Shown in pieces: positions 54,642 through 63,126 of a stretch of 64,000 nt of DNA (its first letter is position 1; the number at the start of each line of letters is the position of its first letter). The notes under the pieces were generated by a model, which ran no database searches, was not told the origin of the DNA, and was given only the letters and a program-made list of their open reading frames with translations. The DNA is taken from assembly GCA_002256485.1 (NCBI GenBank), contig NNSG01000005.1, positions 110,765 to 174,764 on the forward strand, in the 5' to 3' direction. This DNA is from Fidelibacterota bacterium 408169. Its GTDB lineage: Bacteria > Fidelibacterota > Marinisomatia > Marinisomatales > TCS55. The translations under genes and the position numbers were made by a program.

Positions 54642-54902
54642 CTATTTTAAAGGTTCTATTTTTTTTATTTCCATATTTTCTCTAGCCAAATTCCAATCTT
54701 CTTCAAGTTCGGAGGTATGAAGATCAACCCATTACCGTATTAGCTTCGTGGCAGTTTTTGATGACAAATCCCCTTTGATAATATTGCCTTGAAAATCAAA
54801 TACCGCTTTATTTCCTGAATATTCAGCATGAAAATGTGGGGGATTATGTTCATCATAGTACATTCTTACTATAATCCCAAAAAATCTACAAATTTCTGGC
54901 AT
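54642..54902 (-). pseudogene. DUF4160 gene with in-frame stop
   Basis: From the ATG at 54902 the frame reads MPEICRFFGIIVRMYYDEHN, then PPHFHAEYSGNKAVFDFQG, a clear DUF4160 protein. It is stopped by TAA at codon 57 (54732-54734). The same frame then continues [20 protein letters not shown] and ends KKIEPLK before TAG at 54642, which matches the normal DUF4160 C-terminus. Homologues usually have Glu or another residue at the stop position (GAA to TAA would be one change). So it is either a recent nonsense allele or a sequencing/assembly error. The intact DUF2442 follows 14 nt later. Confidence 0.75.
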
Positions 54903-54953
54903 ATATATTTTCCTACTCTAAAATAATTCCAAACATGTATTATTTTTAAACGT

Positions 54954-55384
54954 CTGAGTCGGCCTATAAGCCGAGTTTTGTCCCTCCCGATCCGTCAGCT
55001 GGCGAATCGAGAATCAGTGGTCATTTCTCTGGTCCCGACCTCGCGATCGGGTTCTAGCAATCTACCCGCCCCTAATAAGGGACTGTGAAATAATCCCTAA
55101 GGACACGAACAATGTCTCGGAGCCTATTCGATCTTGCACCGGATGGGGTTTACCAAGCATTTCCATTCTCATGAAAACCTGGTGGTCTCTTACACCACCG
55201 TTTCACCTTTACCCCGATCCGCCAAGTGGCGGATGGGGAAGTCTACTCTCTGCTGCACTATCCATGTACCGACATCTTTGATGTCGGTGCTCCTCTCGTT
55301 AGGAGGCATCCTGTTCTGCGGTGCCCGGACTTTCCTCCCTGATCTGCTCGTAGGCAAATCAGAGCAACCACTCAGCCGACTCAG
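54954..55384 (-). ncRNA. rnpB: RNase P RNA (bacterial type A-like)
   Basis: On the minus strand the 5' end CTGAGTCGGC (55384-55375) pairs with the 3' end GCCGACTCAG (54963-54954), a 10-bp P1 helix. Just inside are the universal GAGGAAAGTCCGGGC (P4 and J3/4, near 55330-55345) and, at the 3' side, ACAAAACTCGGCTTATAGGCC. The length of about 431 nt suits a type A RNase P RNA, which trims tRNA 5' ends. Two variable hairpins (54989-55008 and 55212-55238) carry a GATCCGCCA/TGGCGGATC-type palindrome related to repeats in the exopolysaccharide locus. It lies 50 nt downstream of the zinc-ribbon gene on the same strand. Confidence 0.95.
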
Positions 55385-55433
55385 ATTGTTAAATAACTAT
55401 GAAATTTACCTTAAAAATGAAATATATGAAAAA

Positions 55434-56144
55434 TTAATCCTTTTTTGCCGGCCAATACAGAAACCGGCTGCAGACATCGCAGGTTTGCAGTGTTGTACCT
55501 TGCTTTAATTCTGCGATTTTCTGAGGAGGGACGATGGACCCGCATCCGCCACATGATGTTCCCAATGTTTCCACAACAGCCAACCCATTCCGAGCAACAA
55601 AAACACGATCATATTTCGAAATAACCGAACCAGATAATTCTTTAACTATATCTGATCGATCACTTTCCAGATTCATTTTCTTTACTGAAGATTCTTCAAT
55701 CAATGATTCCAGGTTTGATTTCCTTTTATGAAGGTCTTCAGTTAATGATTCCAAATTATTTTCCCGCTCTTCTGATTCGGTGGAAAGAGTATCCTTTTCT
55801 TCAATGAGTTCTAGTTCATTCAATTCGATATTATCTAGTTCTTCTTTGAGATAATCAATTTCTTGAGATAAAGCATCATATTGTTTATTGGTCTTTACAA
55901 GAAAAAGTTGATCCTTTAATTTATCAATCTTTACTGTGAGGCTTTTTACCTGTAGATCTTTTTTAGACACCTCAAGATCAATTTCCTTGATGCGGTTTTT
56001 ACGCTGACCAATGTTTTCCTTTAGTTGTTGTTCATCTTTAATCAGTTGATCAACTTTTACAGGTAAATCGCCGAGCAGTTCACTGATCTCCAGCAATTGG
56101 GTATCGATATCCTGCAACTTAACCAATGACGAAGTTGAATTCAT
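55434..56144 (-). CDS. coiled-coil C4 zinc-ribbon protein
   Basis: 236 aa. Residues about 5-165 form a long coiled-coil hairpin (KVDQLIKDEQQLKENIGQRKNRIKEID, NKQYDALSQEIDYLKEELDNIELNE). The C-terminal zinc ribbon has CGGCGSIVPPQKIAELK and CDVCSRFLYW, four cysteines in two CxxC pairs. This is the widespread zf-RING_7/CdsZ-like family, often annotated as a nucleic-acid-binding protein; precise function is not settled. It is followed on the same strand by rnpB. Confidence 0.9.
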   Translation of the reverse strand: MNSTSSLVKLQDIDTQLLEISELLGDLPVKVDQLIKDEQQLKENIGQRKNRIKEIDLEVSKKDLQVKSLTVKIDKLKDQLFLVKTNKQYDALSQEIDYLKEELDNIELNELELIEEKDTLSTESEERENNLESLTEDLHKRKSNLESLIEESSVKKMNLESDRSDIVKELSGSVISKYDRVFVARNGLAVVETLGTSCGGCGSIVPPQKIAELKQGTTLQTCDVCSRFLYWPAKKD

Positions 56145-56166
56145 TTAATGACTCCTATTCTAGATA

Positions 56167-56194
56167 CAAAAAATGCACCTGTTGCAGATGCATT
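56167..56194 (-). terminator. intrinsic terminator of the sat-cysC transcript
   Basis: On the minus strand: AATGCA-TCTG-loop-AGG-TGCATT, then TTTTTT. It sits between the sat-cysC stop and the zinc-ribbon gene start. The remaining 118 nt up to 56312 show no gene. Confidence 0.75.
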
Positions 56195-56312
56195 CAAAAA
56201 TGGGTTGGGAAAAATGTTCCGGGATGTTCGTATAGTGTTCAATTAAGAACGCCCCTTTCTATTCGGAATATTATTTTCATACAGCTGTTAAATTTAAACA
56301 TAAATCGAGTTA

Positions 56313-58019
56313 TTATACATAACCCATTTCTTTGATTTTCGAAATGATTTCATTCACTAAAATTTCAGGCATCACATCATCCGACGTAATTTCAATTTCC
56401 GGATTTTCCGGTTCCTCGTAGGGATCATCTATACCTGTAAATTGTTTTAGTTTTCCTTCGCGAGCCAAGGCATATAATCCTTTTACATCTCTTTCTTCAC
56501 ATACGGCCAAAGAGGTATCCACGAATACTTCTATGAATCCGCCTAATGGAGAAATTAATTCACGGTTAAAACGGCGATCCGCCTCATAGGGAGCGATGGG
56601 CGCACAAATTGCAATGCCGCCATTTTTTGTAATTTCACTAGCCACAAATCCAATTCGACGGACATTCAGTTTACGATGTTCATGAGAAAAACCCAGTTCG
56701 CTGGATAAATGCGTACGGACAATATCACCATCTAAAAGTGTAACGGGGCGACGACCATCTTCCATGAGTTTTACCAATAAACCATTAGCCAAGGTTGATT
56801 TTCCCGATCCTGAAAGCCCGGTAAAAAACACAGTGAAACCGCGTTTATCCAGTGCAGGACGAAAACGCCGCAATTCAGCCACTACTTCCGGATAGGAAAA
56901 CCATTCAGGGATTTCTTCATCATTTCGCAATCGAACACGAAGGTCTGTTCCAGAAATCATATTGAATTTTTCATTATCACCTAATTCATCTTTGGGAACA
57001 TAGGCATCTTTTGCGGGAACGAACACCATGAGCTGAAACGGAACCATTTTGATTCCCAATTCTTCTTCGTGTTCTTTCAACAAATCTTGGGCATCATAGG
57101 GACTATAGAATGGCTGGCCGTCTTTTCCTGCGCCAGGACTGGCATGATCGCGACCAACAATAAACATATTACACCCGTAATTTTTGCGAATGATGGCATG
57201 CCACAATGCTTCCCTGGGACCGGCCATACGCATAGCCAAAGGAAGTAAACTCAACATGGCTGAATTATCCGAATATTTTGTTAAAATATGCTGATAACAT
57301 CTTACTCGTGTATAATGATCTACATCGCCGGGTTTGGTTAAACCAACAACGGGATGGATTAAAATATTAGCATTATTTTCTGCAGCAGCACGGACAGTGA
57401 GTTCGACATGAGCTTTGTGCATGGGATTTCGTGTCTGAAATGCTACCACGTCGTCCCAGCCGTTTTTCTCAAACAATTCCCTGACTTGAGCAGGAGTGTG
57501 GCGCAAATCTGTATAATCGTATTGTTTGGGTAGCATAAGCCCTTTTATCGGTCCCCCAACATAAACTGGGTTGGATTCATTTAAGAGGTAATTGACGGCA
57601 GGATGGCTGTCATCAGTTGTTAAAATAACTTTTTCTGCTTCAGCCGATTTATCCGGTGTCCAAATGGATTCAACAGACATAACAGCAATGGTGAAGCCTT
57701 CTTTATCTTTGAGGGCTATTTCATCTGATATATTTATTTTTTGCGCAAATTCTTCTTTTACATCCAATGTAATGGGGATGGGCCATATTGTACCATTCTG
57801 CAGACGCATGTTATCTAGAACTGAATTGTAATCGGCTTTATTCAGAAAGCCGTTCAATGGAGAAAAACCGCCGTTGAGGATCATTTCCAGATCGCAAATT
57901 TGGCGATCATTCAATGTCCATGAAGGAAATAATTTTGCTTCATTTTTTAATTCGGTTGATGCATCCGCATCCAGAACTAATTTGCTTAGTTTTCCGCCGT
58001 GGGCTTCTATGAGTGACAT
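56313..58019 (-). CDS. sat-cysC: bifunctional sulfate adenylyltransferase / APS kinase
   Basis: 568 aa, a fusion. The N-terminal ATP sulfurylase (about 1-385) has FQTRNPMHKAH, GRDHASPGAGKDG, MRMAGPREALWHAIIRKNYG and FNMISGTDLRVRLR. The C-terminal APS kinase (about 395-560) has the P-loop FFTGLSGSGKSTLANGL, LDGDIVRTHLSSELGFS, RRIGFVASEI and VDTSLAVCEERDVKGLY. It turns sulfate and ATP into PAPS in the cytoplasm. No reductase genes are adjacent, so the PAPS may serve sulfation (for example of glycans) as well as assimilation; that part is inference. Confidence 0.95.
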   Translation of the reverse strand: MSLIEAHGGKLSKLVLDADASTELKNEAKLFPSWTLNDRQICDLEMILNGGFSPLNGFLNKADYNSVLDNMRLQNGTIWPIPITLDVKEEFAQKINISDEIALKDKEGFTIAVMSVESIWTPDKSAEAEKVILTTDDSHPAVNYLLNESNPVYVGGPIKGLMLPKQYDYTDLRHTPAQVRELFEKNGWDDVVAFQTRNPMHKAHVELTVRAAAENNANILIHPVVGLTKPGDVDHYTRVRCYQHILTKYSDNSAMLSLLPLAMRMAGPREALWHAIIRKNYGCNMFIVGRDHASPGAGKDGQPFYSPYDAQDLLKEHEEELGIKMVPFQLMVFVPAKDAYVPKDELGDNEKFNMISGTDLRVRLRNDEEIPEWFSYPEVVAELRRFRPALDKRGFTVFFTGLSGSGKSTLANGLLVKLMEDGRRPVTLLDGDIVRTHLSSELGFSHEHRKLNVRRIGFVASEITKNGGIAICAPIAPYEADRRFNRELISPLGGFIEVFVDTSLAVCEERDVKGLYALAREGKLKQFTGIDDPYEEPENPEIEITSDDVMPEILVNEIISKIKEMGYV

Positions 58020-58169
58020 AAAATTATATTTAAACTTTCAATTATTGGTTTCAAAAGGGGCGGAAGTTATGAAATAATTCTTTTAAGCTGATATTTAATT
58101 AGTTTAGTTAGGTATAAACAATAATTGTCATGACATACTTCTTTTTTCTTTATTATAAAACATAGATAT

Positions 58170-58294
58170 TGTCTTAGCGAGGCGCGAAGTAACGACGCTA
58201 TCCCCTTGGGGATGTTAACGCCCGAGGAATTATGATGGGCGGAGGTTTGTTGATGTAAGGAGATCGCCGCGCTCGTACCTCGCTCGCGATGACA
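58170..58294. repeat. dispersed repeat copy A (TGTCATCGCGAG-type ends)
   Basis: A 125-bp element with imperfect terminal inverted repeats: left TGTCTTAGCGAG, right CTCGCGATGACA (10 of 12 match). The interior has CCTTGGGGATGTTAACG shared with copy B. It lies 31 bp before the GIY-YIG gene. The 305-bp gap 58020-58324 holds nothing else recognisable. Confidence 0.7.
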
Positions 58295-58324
58295 GTATTT
58301 GGGGTTTTGTTTTTAAATTAAAGT

Positions 58325-58627
58325 ATGGAAGAAATGACATACTATGTTTATATGTTGACTAATAAATGGTACACTGTCATATATACTGGGATGTCCAGCG
58401 ATCTGGAAGGTCGAGTTTGGCAGCACAAATATAAAGAAGACCCAACGTCCTTTACTGCCCGATATAATTGCAATCAGCTTGTCTGGTATGCTGAAACAGA
58501 TGATGTATGGGTTGCTCTTGAAGAAGAAAAAAGAATCAAGGCAGGCTCCAGAGCAAAGAAAATTGAAATGATTGAGGAAATGAATCCTGAATGGAGGGAT
58601 TTAGCAAAAGATTGGTTTGATGAATAA
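58325..58627 (+). CDS. solitary GIY-YIG domain nuclease (UPF0213-like)
   Basis: 100 aa. The whole protein is one GIY-YIG domain: YYVYMLTNK (GIY strand), YTGMSSDLEGRVWQHK (YIG strand, with the conserved Arg), YAETDDVWVALEEEKRIKAGSRAKKIEMIEEMNPEW (metal Glu in EEEKRIK). The catalytic residues are present. It is like the YhbQ/UPF0213 group that occurs in several copies per genome in many FCB bacteria. It is not in an operon. Related repeats A and B lie on both sides, an arrangement that suggests linked spread. Confidence 0.88.
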   Translation: MEEMTYYVYMLTNKWYTVIYTGMSSDLEGRVWQHKYKEDPTSFTARYNCNQLVWYAETDDVWVALEEEKRIKAGSRAKKIEMIEEMNPEWRDLAKDWFDE

Positions 58628-58656
58628 AATTCCTTTATAATAATAAACATCCATTT

Positions 58657-58798
58657 TGTCATCGCGAATCTTTGATACGAAGTGAAAAGATGTGGCGATC
58701 TCCTTGGGGATGTTAACGGCCGGAGAATCATGATGTCTTTACCTTTCATTGAAGCAGGAGATTGCCGCGTCGTCGTTAAACTCCTCCTCGCAATGACA
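58657..58798. repeat. dispersed repeat copy B, with partial third copy after it
   Basis: A 142-bp element: left end TGTCATCGCGAA, right end CTCGCAATGACA (10 of 12 inverted match), interior CCTTGGGGATGTTAACG and AATCATGATG as in copy A. A third, partial copy (58820-58867) repeats only the right part and ends ATCGCAATGACA. The three lie around and after the GIY-YIG gene. Confidence 0.7.
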
Positions 58799-58917
58799 AT
58801 TATTGGGGTTTGGGGTGGTTTGATGCAAGGAAATCGCTTCTCCGCCAATATGCTGATCGCAATGACACTATTTTTCAGTCAAGCAAGGATGCTTAACCTA
58901 CACGTAAATTGCAACCC

Positions 58918-59553
58918 ATGAAAAAAGTGATTTTCTTTTTATTCCTATTGGCCAGTGCCCTGTACTTCATCCAGTTTAAAGGAACATCTGCTAATGATTC
59001 TCTAAGAACCATGGACAATATAAATAGTGATTTAGCAGATCTTAACTATTTCACGAACGAGGAATTATATGAGAAAGAATTACACAAACTTTCTTTTCAT
59101 TTGCAGCAAGAACCTTTCTTACAAATGAGCCAACGGTATAGCCGTAAAATTCTATCTTCGATTGAAAATAAGAATGGGAATGAAATTATCAATATTCAAC
59201 AAACTGTTATAAAAAAAGACGTTCAAAGTTCAAAAGCATTATCATACACCATCCAACAGATTGAGAAATTATCAGGTTCATTTCAACAGATTAAAATATA
59301 TGCCACTGTAAACAGTCACGATAGAACTGCATTAAGAGAATTATGTAAGCAAATTCGAGAAGAATATGATAAATACAGCAGTTTGGTTATTTGTTTATAC
59401 AGTGAAACTGAAACGGGAATAGCCCTGGCTCAAGGAGAAAACGGCCATTTTTCTGAAAAAGATATATTTAATTCATGGTTGGTTTTTTATTCATTTCATC
59501 CTGTTGAAGGAGACTATTTTGACGATAACCCCGGGAAATACCTAAAGATGTGA
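58918..59553 (+). CDS. hypothetical secreted or membrane-anchored protein
   Basis: About 211 aa from the ATG at 58918, which starts a hydrophobic signal or anchor (MKKVIFFLFLLASALYFIQF); a TTG at 58909 would add 3 residues. The rest is helical and charged (about 35-130), then QIKIYATVNSHDRTALRELCKQIREEYDKYSSLVICLYSE (about 125-165), which looks like a small alpha/beta domain. No known family is recognised. It is followed by the exopolysaccharide repeat R1. Confidence 0.6.
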   Translation: MKKVIFFLFLLASALYFIQFKGTSANDSLRTMDNINSDLADLNYFTNEELYEKELHKLSFHLQQEPFLQMSQRYSRKILSSIENKNGNEIINIQQTVIKKDVQSSKALSYTIQQIEKLSGSFQQIKIYATVNSHDRTALRELCKQIREEYDKYSSLVICLYSETETGIALAQGENGHFSEKDIFNSWLVFYSFHPVEGDYFDDNPGKYLKM

Positions 59554-59635
59554 GTGGTGATTAAGTAAAAAGGACTAAATGATTTTAGGATTTTTGATAT
59601 TTGATTTTAAATGAAAAAGATAAAAACCACACCCG

Positions 59636-59735
59636 CCAGCCCTTCTCCGCCAGCTGGCGGATCGTCAGCCTGCCCCATAAATTAGTAGCTGGCAGGGGAG
59701 CGGGCTGGGAGAACACAGAGACATAATTAAGGAAA
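59636..59735 (+). repeat. branched palindromic repeat R1
   Basis: Core 59636-59708: CCAGCCC pairs with GGGCTGG and CTCC with GGAG; inside are two hairpins, CCGCCAGCTGGCGG and CCTGCC/GGCAGG. After it, homology with R2 and R3 continues through GGGAGAACA, and a divergent ATTAAGGAAAAA. It lacks the third hairpin (CCTCCC/GGGAGG). It lies 110-140 nt before the SLBB gene start. Confidence 0.75.
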
Positions 59736-59846
59736 AATGGACAAATTCAGAAATATAAAAATTGATAGTGAATAATGATCATAACGTTTTAGCTTTGCTT
59801 TTTGTATCATATGGTTAATTTAACATTATATCATTCGAGGAACAGC

Positions 59847-62800
59847 GTGCGGACACTATTCATTATCTGCTTATTTATATCCGGCTTATTCAGCCAGAAT
59901 AATGCAGACATAAAACAGAAAATTAAGGATTCAGGACTGTCCGAATCCCAGATCAGACAAATGGCAAAGCAGCGGGGGATGTCCGATGCAGAGATTGACG
60001 TCAAAGCGCAAGAAATAAAGGGAGAATCTTCAGAAAGTGAAGCCACCCAACCGGTCATAGAAGATATTCCAGAAGTTGGTGAACAAGATGTGAGTGTAGA
60101 ACTTCCAGAATCAACGGTAGAAGACATTATCCAAATCGATGAACAACCGCAGGAAAGCATAGAGTCAGTTATAGAAGATATTGTTGAGGGAGATGAACTG
60201 GATATTGTTGAAGAAGAATTGGTTCTTGAAACCCAAGGCCAGCCCGGCAGACAAGCTGTCAACTATTTCGGTTATAATATTTTTCAAAGAGACCCGGCGA
60301 TTTTTCAATCATCCGTTTTTGGAGCAGTGGATCCTGATTATAATATTGGGCCCGGTGATGAAATTATTATTATGCTTTGGGGAGAAACCCAATTTCGCCA
60401 AGTATTAACTGTAGACAGGGAAGGTTTTGTTTTCATTCCTGAAGTGGGTCAGGTGTTTGTGAATGGACTGACAATGGATTTACTGGAATCGAAAATGTTT
60501 AAAGTATTATCACAGCGTTATTCAAGCCTTTTACGTTCCAATGGAGGAAATGCAACCACTTTTCTTGATATTAGTTTAGGAAATTTGCGACCTTTACGAG
60601 TTATTGTCCTTGGAGAAGTTGCCCAACCGGGAGCCTACCAGGTGAGTCCTTCCACTACTCTTTTTTCTTCTCTCTATTATTTTAATGGTCCAACTACCTT
60701 AGGATCATTGCGTGACATTAGGCTTATCCGCAGCGGGAAGCAAATCGCATCCATTGACTTTTATGATTACCTCCTGTCGGGAAAAAAGATTAATGATGTA
60801 CGCTTGCAACTGGATGATACTATTTTCCTTCCTACACGGGCTAAAACTGTCACAATCAGTGGCGAAATTAACCGTCCTGCAATATATGAATTAAAAGAGG
60901 GCGAAAGTTTACAGGATTTAATTCGCATGTCCGGAGGATTACGGGTCAGCGCATATCTTGACAGGGCACAGATTGACCGCATTGTTCCTCCCGAAGAACG
61001 GGATGCCTTGGAAATGGATCGCATGTTTATTGATGTTGATTTGAATAATGTGCTCAATAAAAACCAACTCATTGAATTGAAAGATGGAGATAATATCCAG
61101 ATTTTTTCCATTCTTGATCTTCGGCAAAATATAGTTGAAATAAGCGGAGCTGTTGTGAGGCCGGGTCGGTTTGACATTGGTGAATCAATACGACTGCGCG
61201 AGTTGGTGTTGAAAGCCGACAGCCTTGTTGGGGATGCCTATCTTGATCGGGTGGACGTGGTGCGGATCAATCCTGATTTTACTGAAAAACTGATTGAACT
61301 GAACCTGGGTTTGGCTATGGAAGAAAATCCACAGCACAATATTCAATTAGAGCCACTTGACAGGGTTACGGTTTATGGTACAACGGCTATGATTCCTAGA
61401 AAATATGTTTCCATTAGCGGTTATGTAAAAACACCGGGGCGCTATTTACTCAGGGAAAATATGACTTTATATGATTTGATATTCAAAGCAGGCGGATTCA
61501 CCGATGAGGAATTTTTAAAAACTACTTATCGTCAGCGGGCGGAATTAGTTAGGGTAAGTGATGACAGTGTGACAAAAGAAATTGTTCCATTTAATCTTGA
61601 TTTACTGTTGAGCAAACAAGGCATGGCAGATGAACAGTTAAAACCAAACGATGCAATACGTATTTACTCAATTACTGAAATTAAAGGCTCTACTAAATAT
61701 GCGTCCATTTCCGGACATGTGAAACGTCCGGGGCAATACGAGATCTACGAAGAAAATATGACTTTATATGATTTGATATTCAAAGCAGGCGGATTCACCG
61801 ATGAGGAGTGGAAAAACCAAACATTTTTAGGCCGGGCAGATTTAATTCGTTTTGATGATGATCGAATCACGCAGACGATTGTTCCTTTCAATTTAGGTGA
61901 AATTCTTGATCATGCTGAAAGTGCTCAAAATTTACAGCTGCTTCCCGGTGATGAAATACGTGTGTATTCTCAACGGGTTTTTAATGCAGAAAAACCCATT
62001 TCCATAACCGGAGTAGTAAAAAATCCCGGGCAATACACACTGAAAACAGGTATGTCTTTAAAGGACCTAATACTGGAAGCGGGCGGTTTATCTGAAACTG
62101 TATATAAATACAGAATTGATATCGCCCGGATTGATCCACTGGAAGTGAGTGAACATCAATATGCAGAAACCATTACATTGGATATGGATGAAACATTTTC
62201 CGTTTCCAATATTGAATATGAAAGTACTGAAAATCCGGGAAAAATAACCCAACCCAGAAACGGGTTTAAACTTCAACCCTATGATTATATTTCCGTGCGG
62301 CCCGATCCCTATTTTTCCATGCAGAGAATTATTACGGTAAATGGTGCTGTATTTTATCCCGGCGATTATACAATACTATCACCGGTAGAGACTATTTCAT
62401 CTGTTATTGAACGGGCAGGCGGCTTACGACCCAATGCTTATGCCGATGCGTCTATGCTGGTGAGGGAAGGACAAAATATTAATTTATCCATTTCTGATGC
62501 TATTGAAAAACCATACAGTAAACATGATTTTATTGTATTGGCAGAAGATATTATTACAATCAATGTACGTCCCAATGTGGTGGCTGTCTTCGGAGAAGTC
62601 CATAATCCGGGATTGTTTAAGTATTTACCGGGGTTGTCTATGCGGGATTATATTCGAAAAGCAGGGGGATTTACGTCCAATGCGGACAGGCGGGATGTGT
62701 GGATCCGGTATGCCAGCGGAGAAGGAAAAAAATTCAATCGTTATTCACTTTTTTCGCCGCCGGTGAAAGATGGTGCTGTCATTACCGTGGATCGTGAAGT

Positions 62801-62900
62801 AAGAGAAGAAATTGACAAAACTGAATTTGCGAAAGAAATTACAGCAATATTGGCGAGCATGGCGCAGGTGATTGCGATTATTATTTTGGCACAACCATAA
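59847..62900 (+). CDS. polysaccharide export protein with multiple SLBB domains (Wza-like)
   Basis: 1017 aa. The GTG at 59847 is chosen because GAGG lies 6 nt before it and it starts a clean signal peptide (MRTLFIICLFISGLFSQ); earlier TTG/ATG starts exist at 59802 and 59811. An acidic low-complexity linker (about 50-135) is followed by a Poly_export domain (about 150-230: NIGPGDEIIIMLWGETQFRQVLTVDREGFVFIPEVG). Then come about eight SLBB domains (VLGEVAQPGAYQV, ISGEINRPAIYEL, ISGAVVRPGRFDI, ISGYVKTPGRYLL and so on) and a C-terminal hydrophobic helix (MAQVIAIIILAQP). It would form the outer-membrane channel of an exopolysaccharide machine. Two SLBB units share 56 identical bases. Confidence 0.9.
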   Translation: MRTLFIICLFISGLFSQNNADIKQKIKDSGLSESQIRQMAKQRGMSDAEIDVKAQEIKGESSESEATQPVIEDIPEVGEQDVSVELPESTVEDIIQIDEQPQESIESVIEDIVEGDELDIVEEELVLETQGQPGRQAVNYFGYNIFQRDPAIFQSSVFGAVDPDYNIGPGDEIIIMLWGETQFRQVLTVDREGFVFIPEVGQVFVNGLTMDLLESKMFKVLSQRYSSLLRSNGGNATTFLDISLGNLRPLRVIVLGEVAQPGAYQVSPSTTLFSSLYYFNGPTTLGSLRDIRLIRSGKQIASIDFYDYLLSGKKINDVRLQLDDTIFLPTRAKTVTISGEINRPAIYELKEGESLQDLIRMSGGLRVSAYLDRAQIDRIVPPEERDALEMDRMFIDVDLNNVLNKNQLIELKDGDNIQIFSILDLRQNIVEISGAVVRPGRFDIGESIRLRELVLKADSLVGDAYLDRVDVVRINPDFTEKLIELNLGLAMEENPQHNIQLEPLDRVTVYGTTAMIPRKYVSISGYVKTPGRYLLRENMTLYDLIFKAGGFTDEEFLKTTYRQRAELVRVSDDSVTKEIVPFNLDLLLSKQGMADEQLKPNDAIRIYSITEIKGSTKYASISGHVKRPGQYEIYEENMTLYDLIFKAGGFTDEEWKNQTFLGRADLIRFDDDRITQTIVPFNLGEILDHAESAQNLQLLPGDEIRVYSQRVFNAEKPISITGVVKNPGQYTLKTGMSLKDLILEAGGLSETVYKYRIDIARIDPLEVSEHQYAETITLDMDETFSVSNIEYESTENPGKITQPRNGFKLQPYDYISVRPDPYFSMQRIITVNGAVFYPGDYTILSPVETISSVIERAGGLRPNAYADASMLVREGQNINLSISDAIEKPYSKHDFIVLAEDIITINVRPNVVAVFGEVHNPGLFKYLPGLSMRDYIRKAGGFTSNADRRDVWIRYASGEGKKFNRYSLFSPPVKDGAVITVDREVREEIDKTEFAKEITAILASMAQVIAIIILAQP

Positions 62901-62902
62901 AA

Positions 62903-63126
62903 AGCCGCAGAGACGCACTCGCCAGCCCTTCTCCGCCGGTTGGCGGATCGTCAGCCTGCCTCATGATTTTGGTGGCCGGCAGGGGAGCGGGCTGGGAGAA
63001 CAAAGAGGAATTATTAAGGGAAAAGGCCTCCCTGCGCTTCGCCTTCGGGAGGTAAATAGTGGCAGGAGCAGTGAAAAATACTGAAAACTGAAAAGAAGAA
63101 ATGAAATACGATTTAATTAGACAAAA
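62903..63126 (+). repeat. branched palindromic repeat R2 (left direct repeat of ORF6N cassette)
   Basis: 224 bp, about 97% identical to R3 (about six differences). Core 62922-62995 folds like R1: CCAGCCC/GGGCTGG outer stem, CCGCCGGTTGGCGG and CCTGCC/GGCAGG inner hairpins. A third hairpin CCTCCC/GGGAGG lies at 63027-63052. The last bases abut the ORF6N start codon. Confidence 0.9.

Noticed and set aside
55134..55508. Plus-strand reading frame of 124 codons
   Set aside because: It lies across the RNase P RNA and the zinc-ribbon gene on the other strand and has no protein-like features.
58020..58660. CRISPR array
   Set aside because: The repeats here are only two full copies with unequal lengths, have terminal inverted ends and bracket a gene; there are no regular spacers and no cas genes in the window.
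59831..60262. Ser-rich minus-strand frame opposite the acidic linker of the SLBB protein
   Set aside because: Antisense of Glu/Asp codons gives Ser-rich sequence; no independent support.
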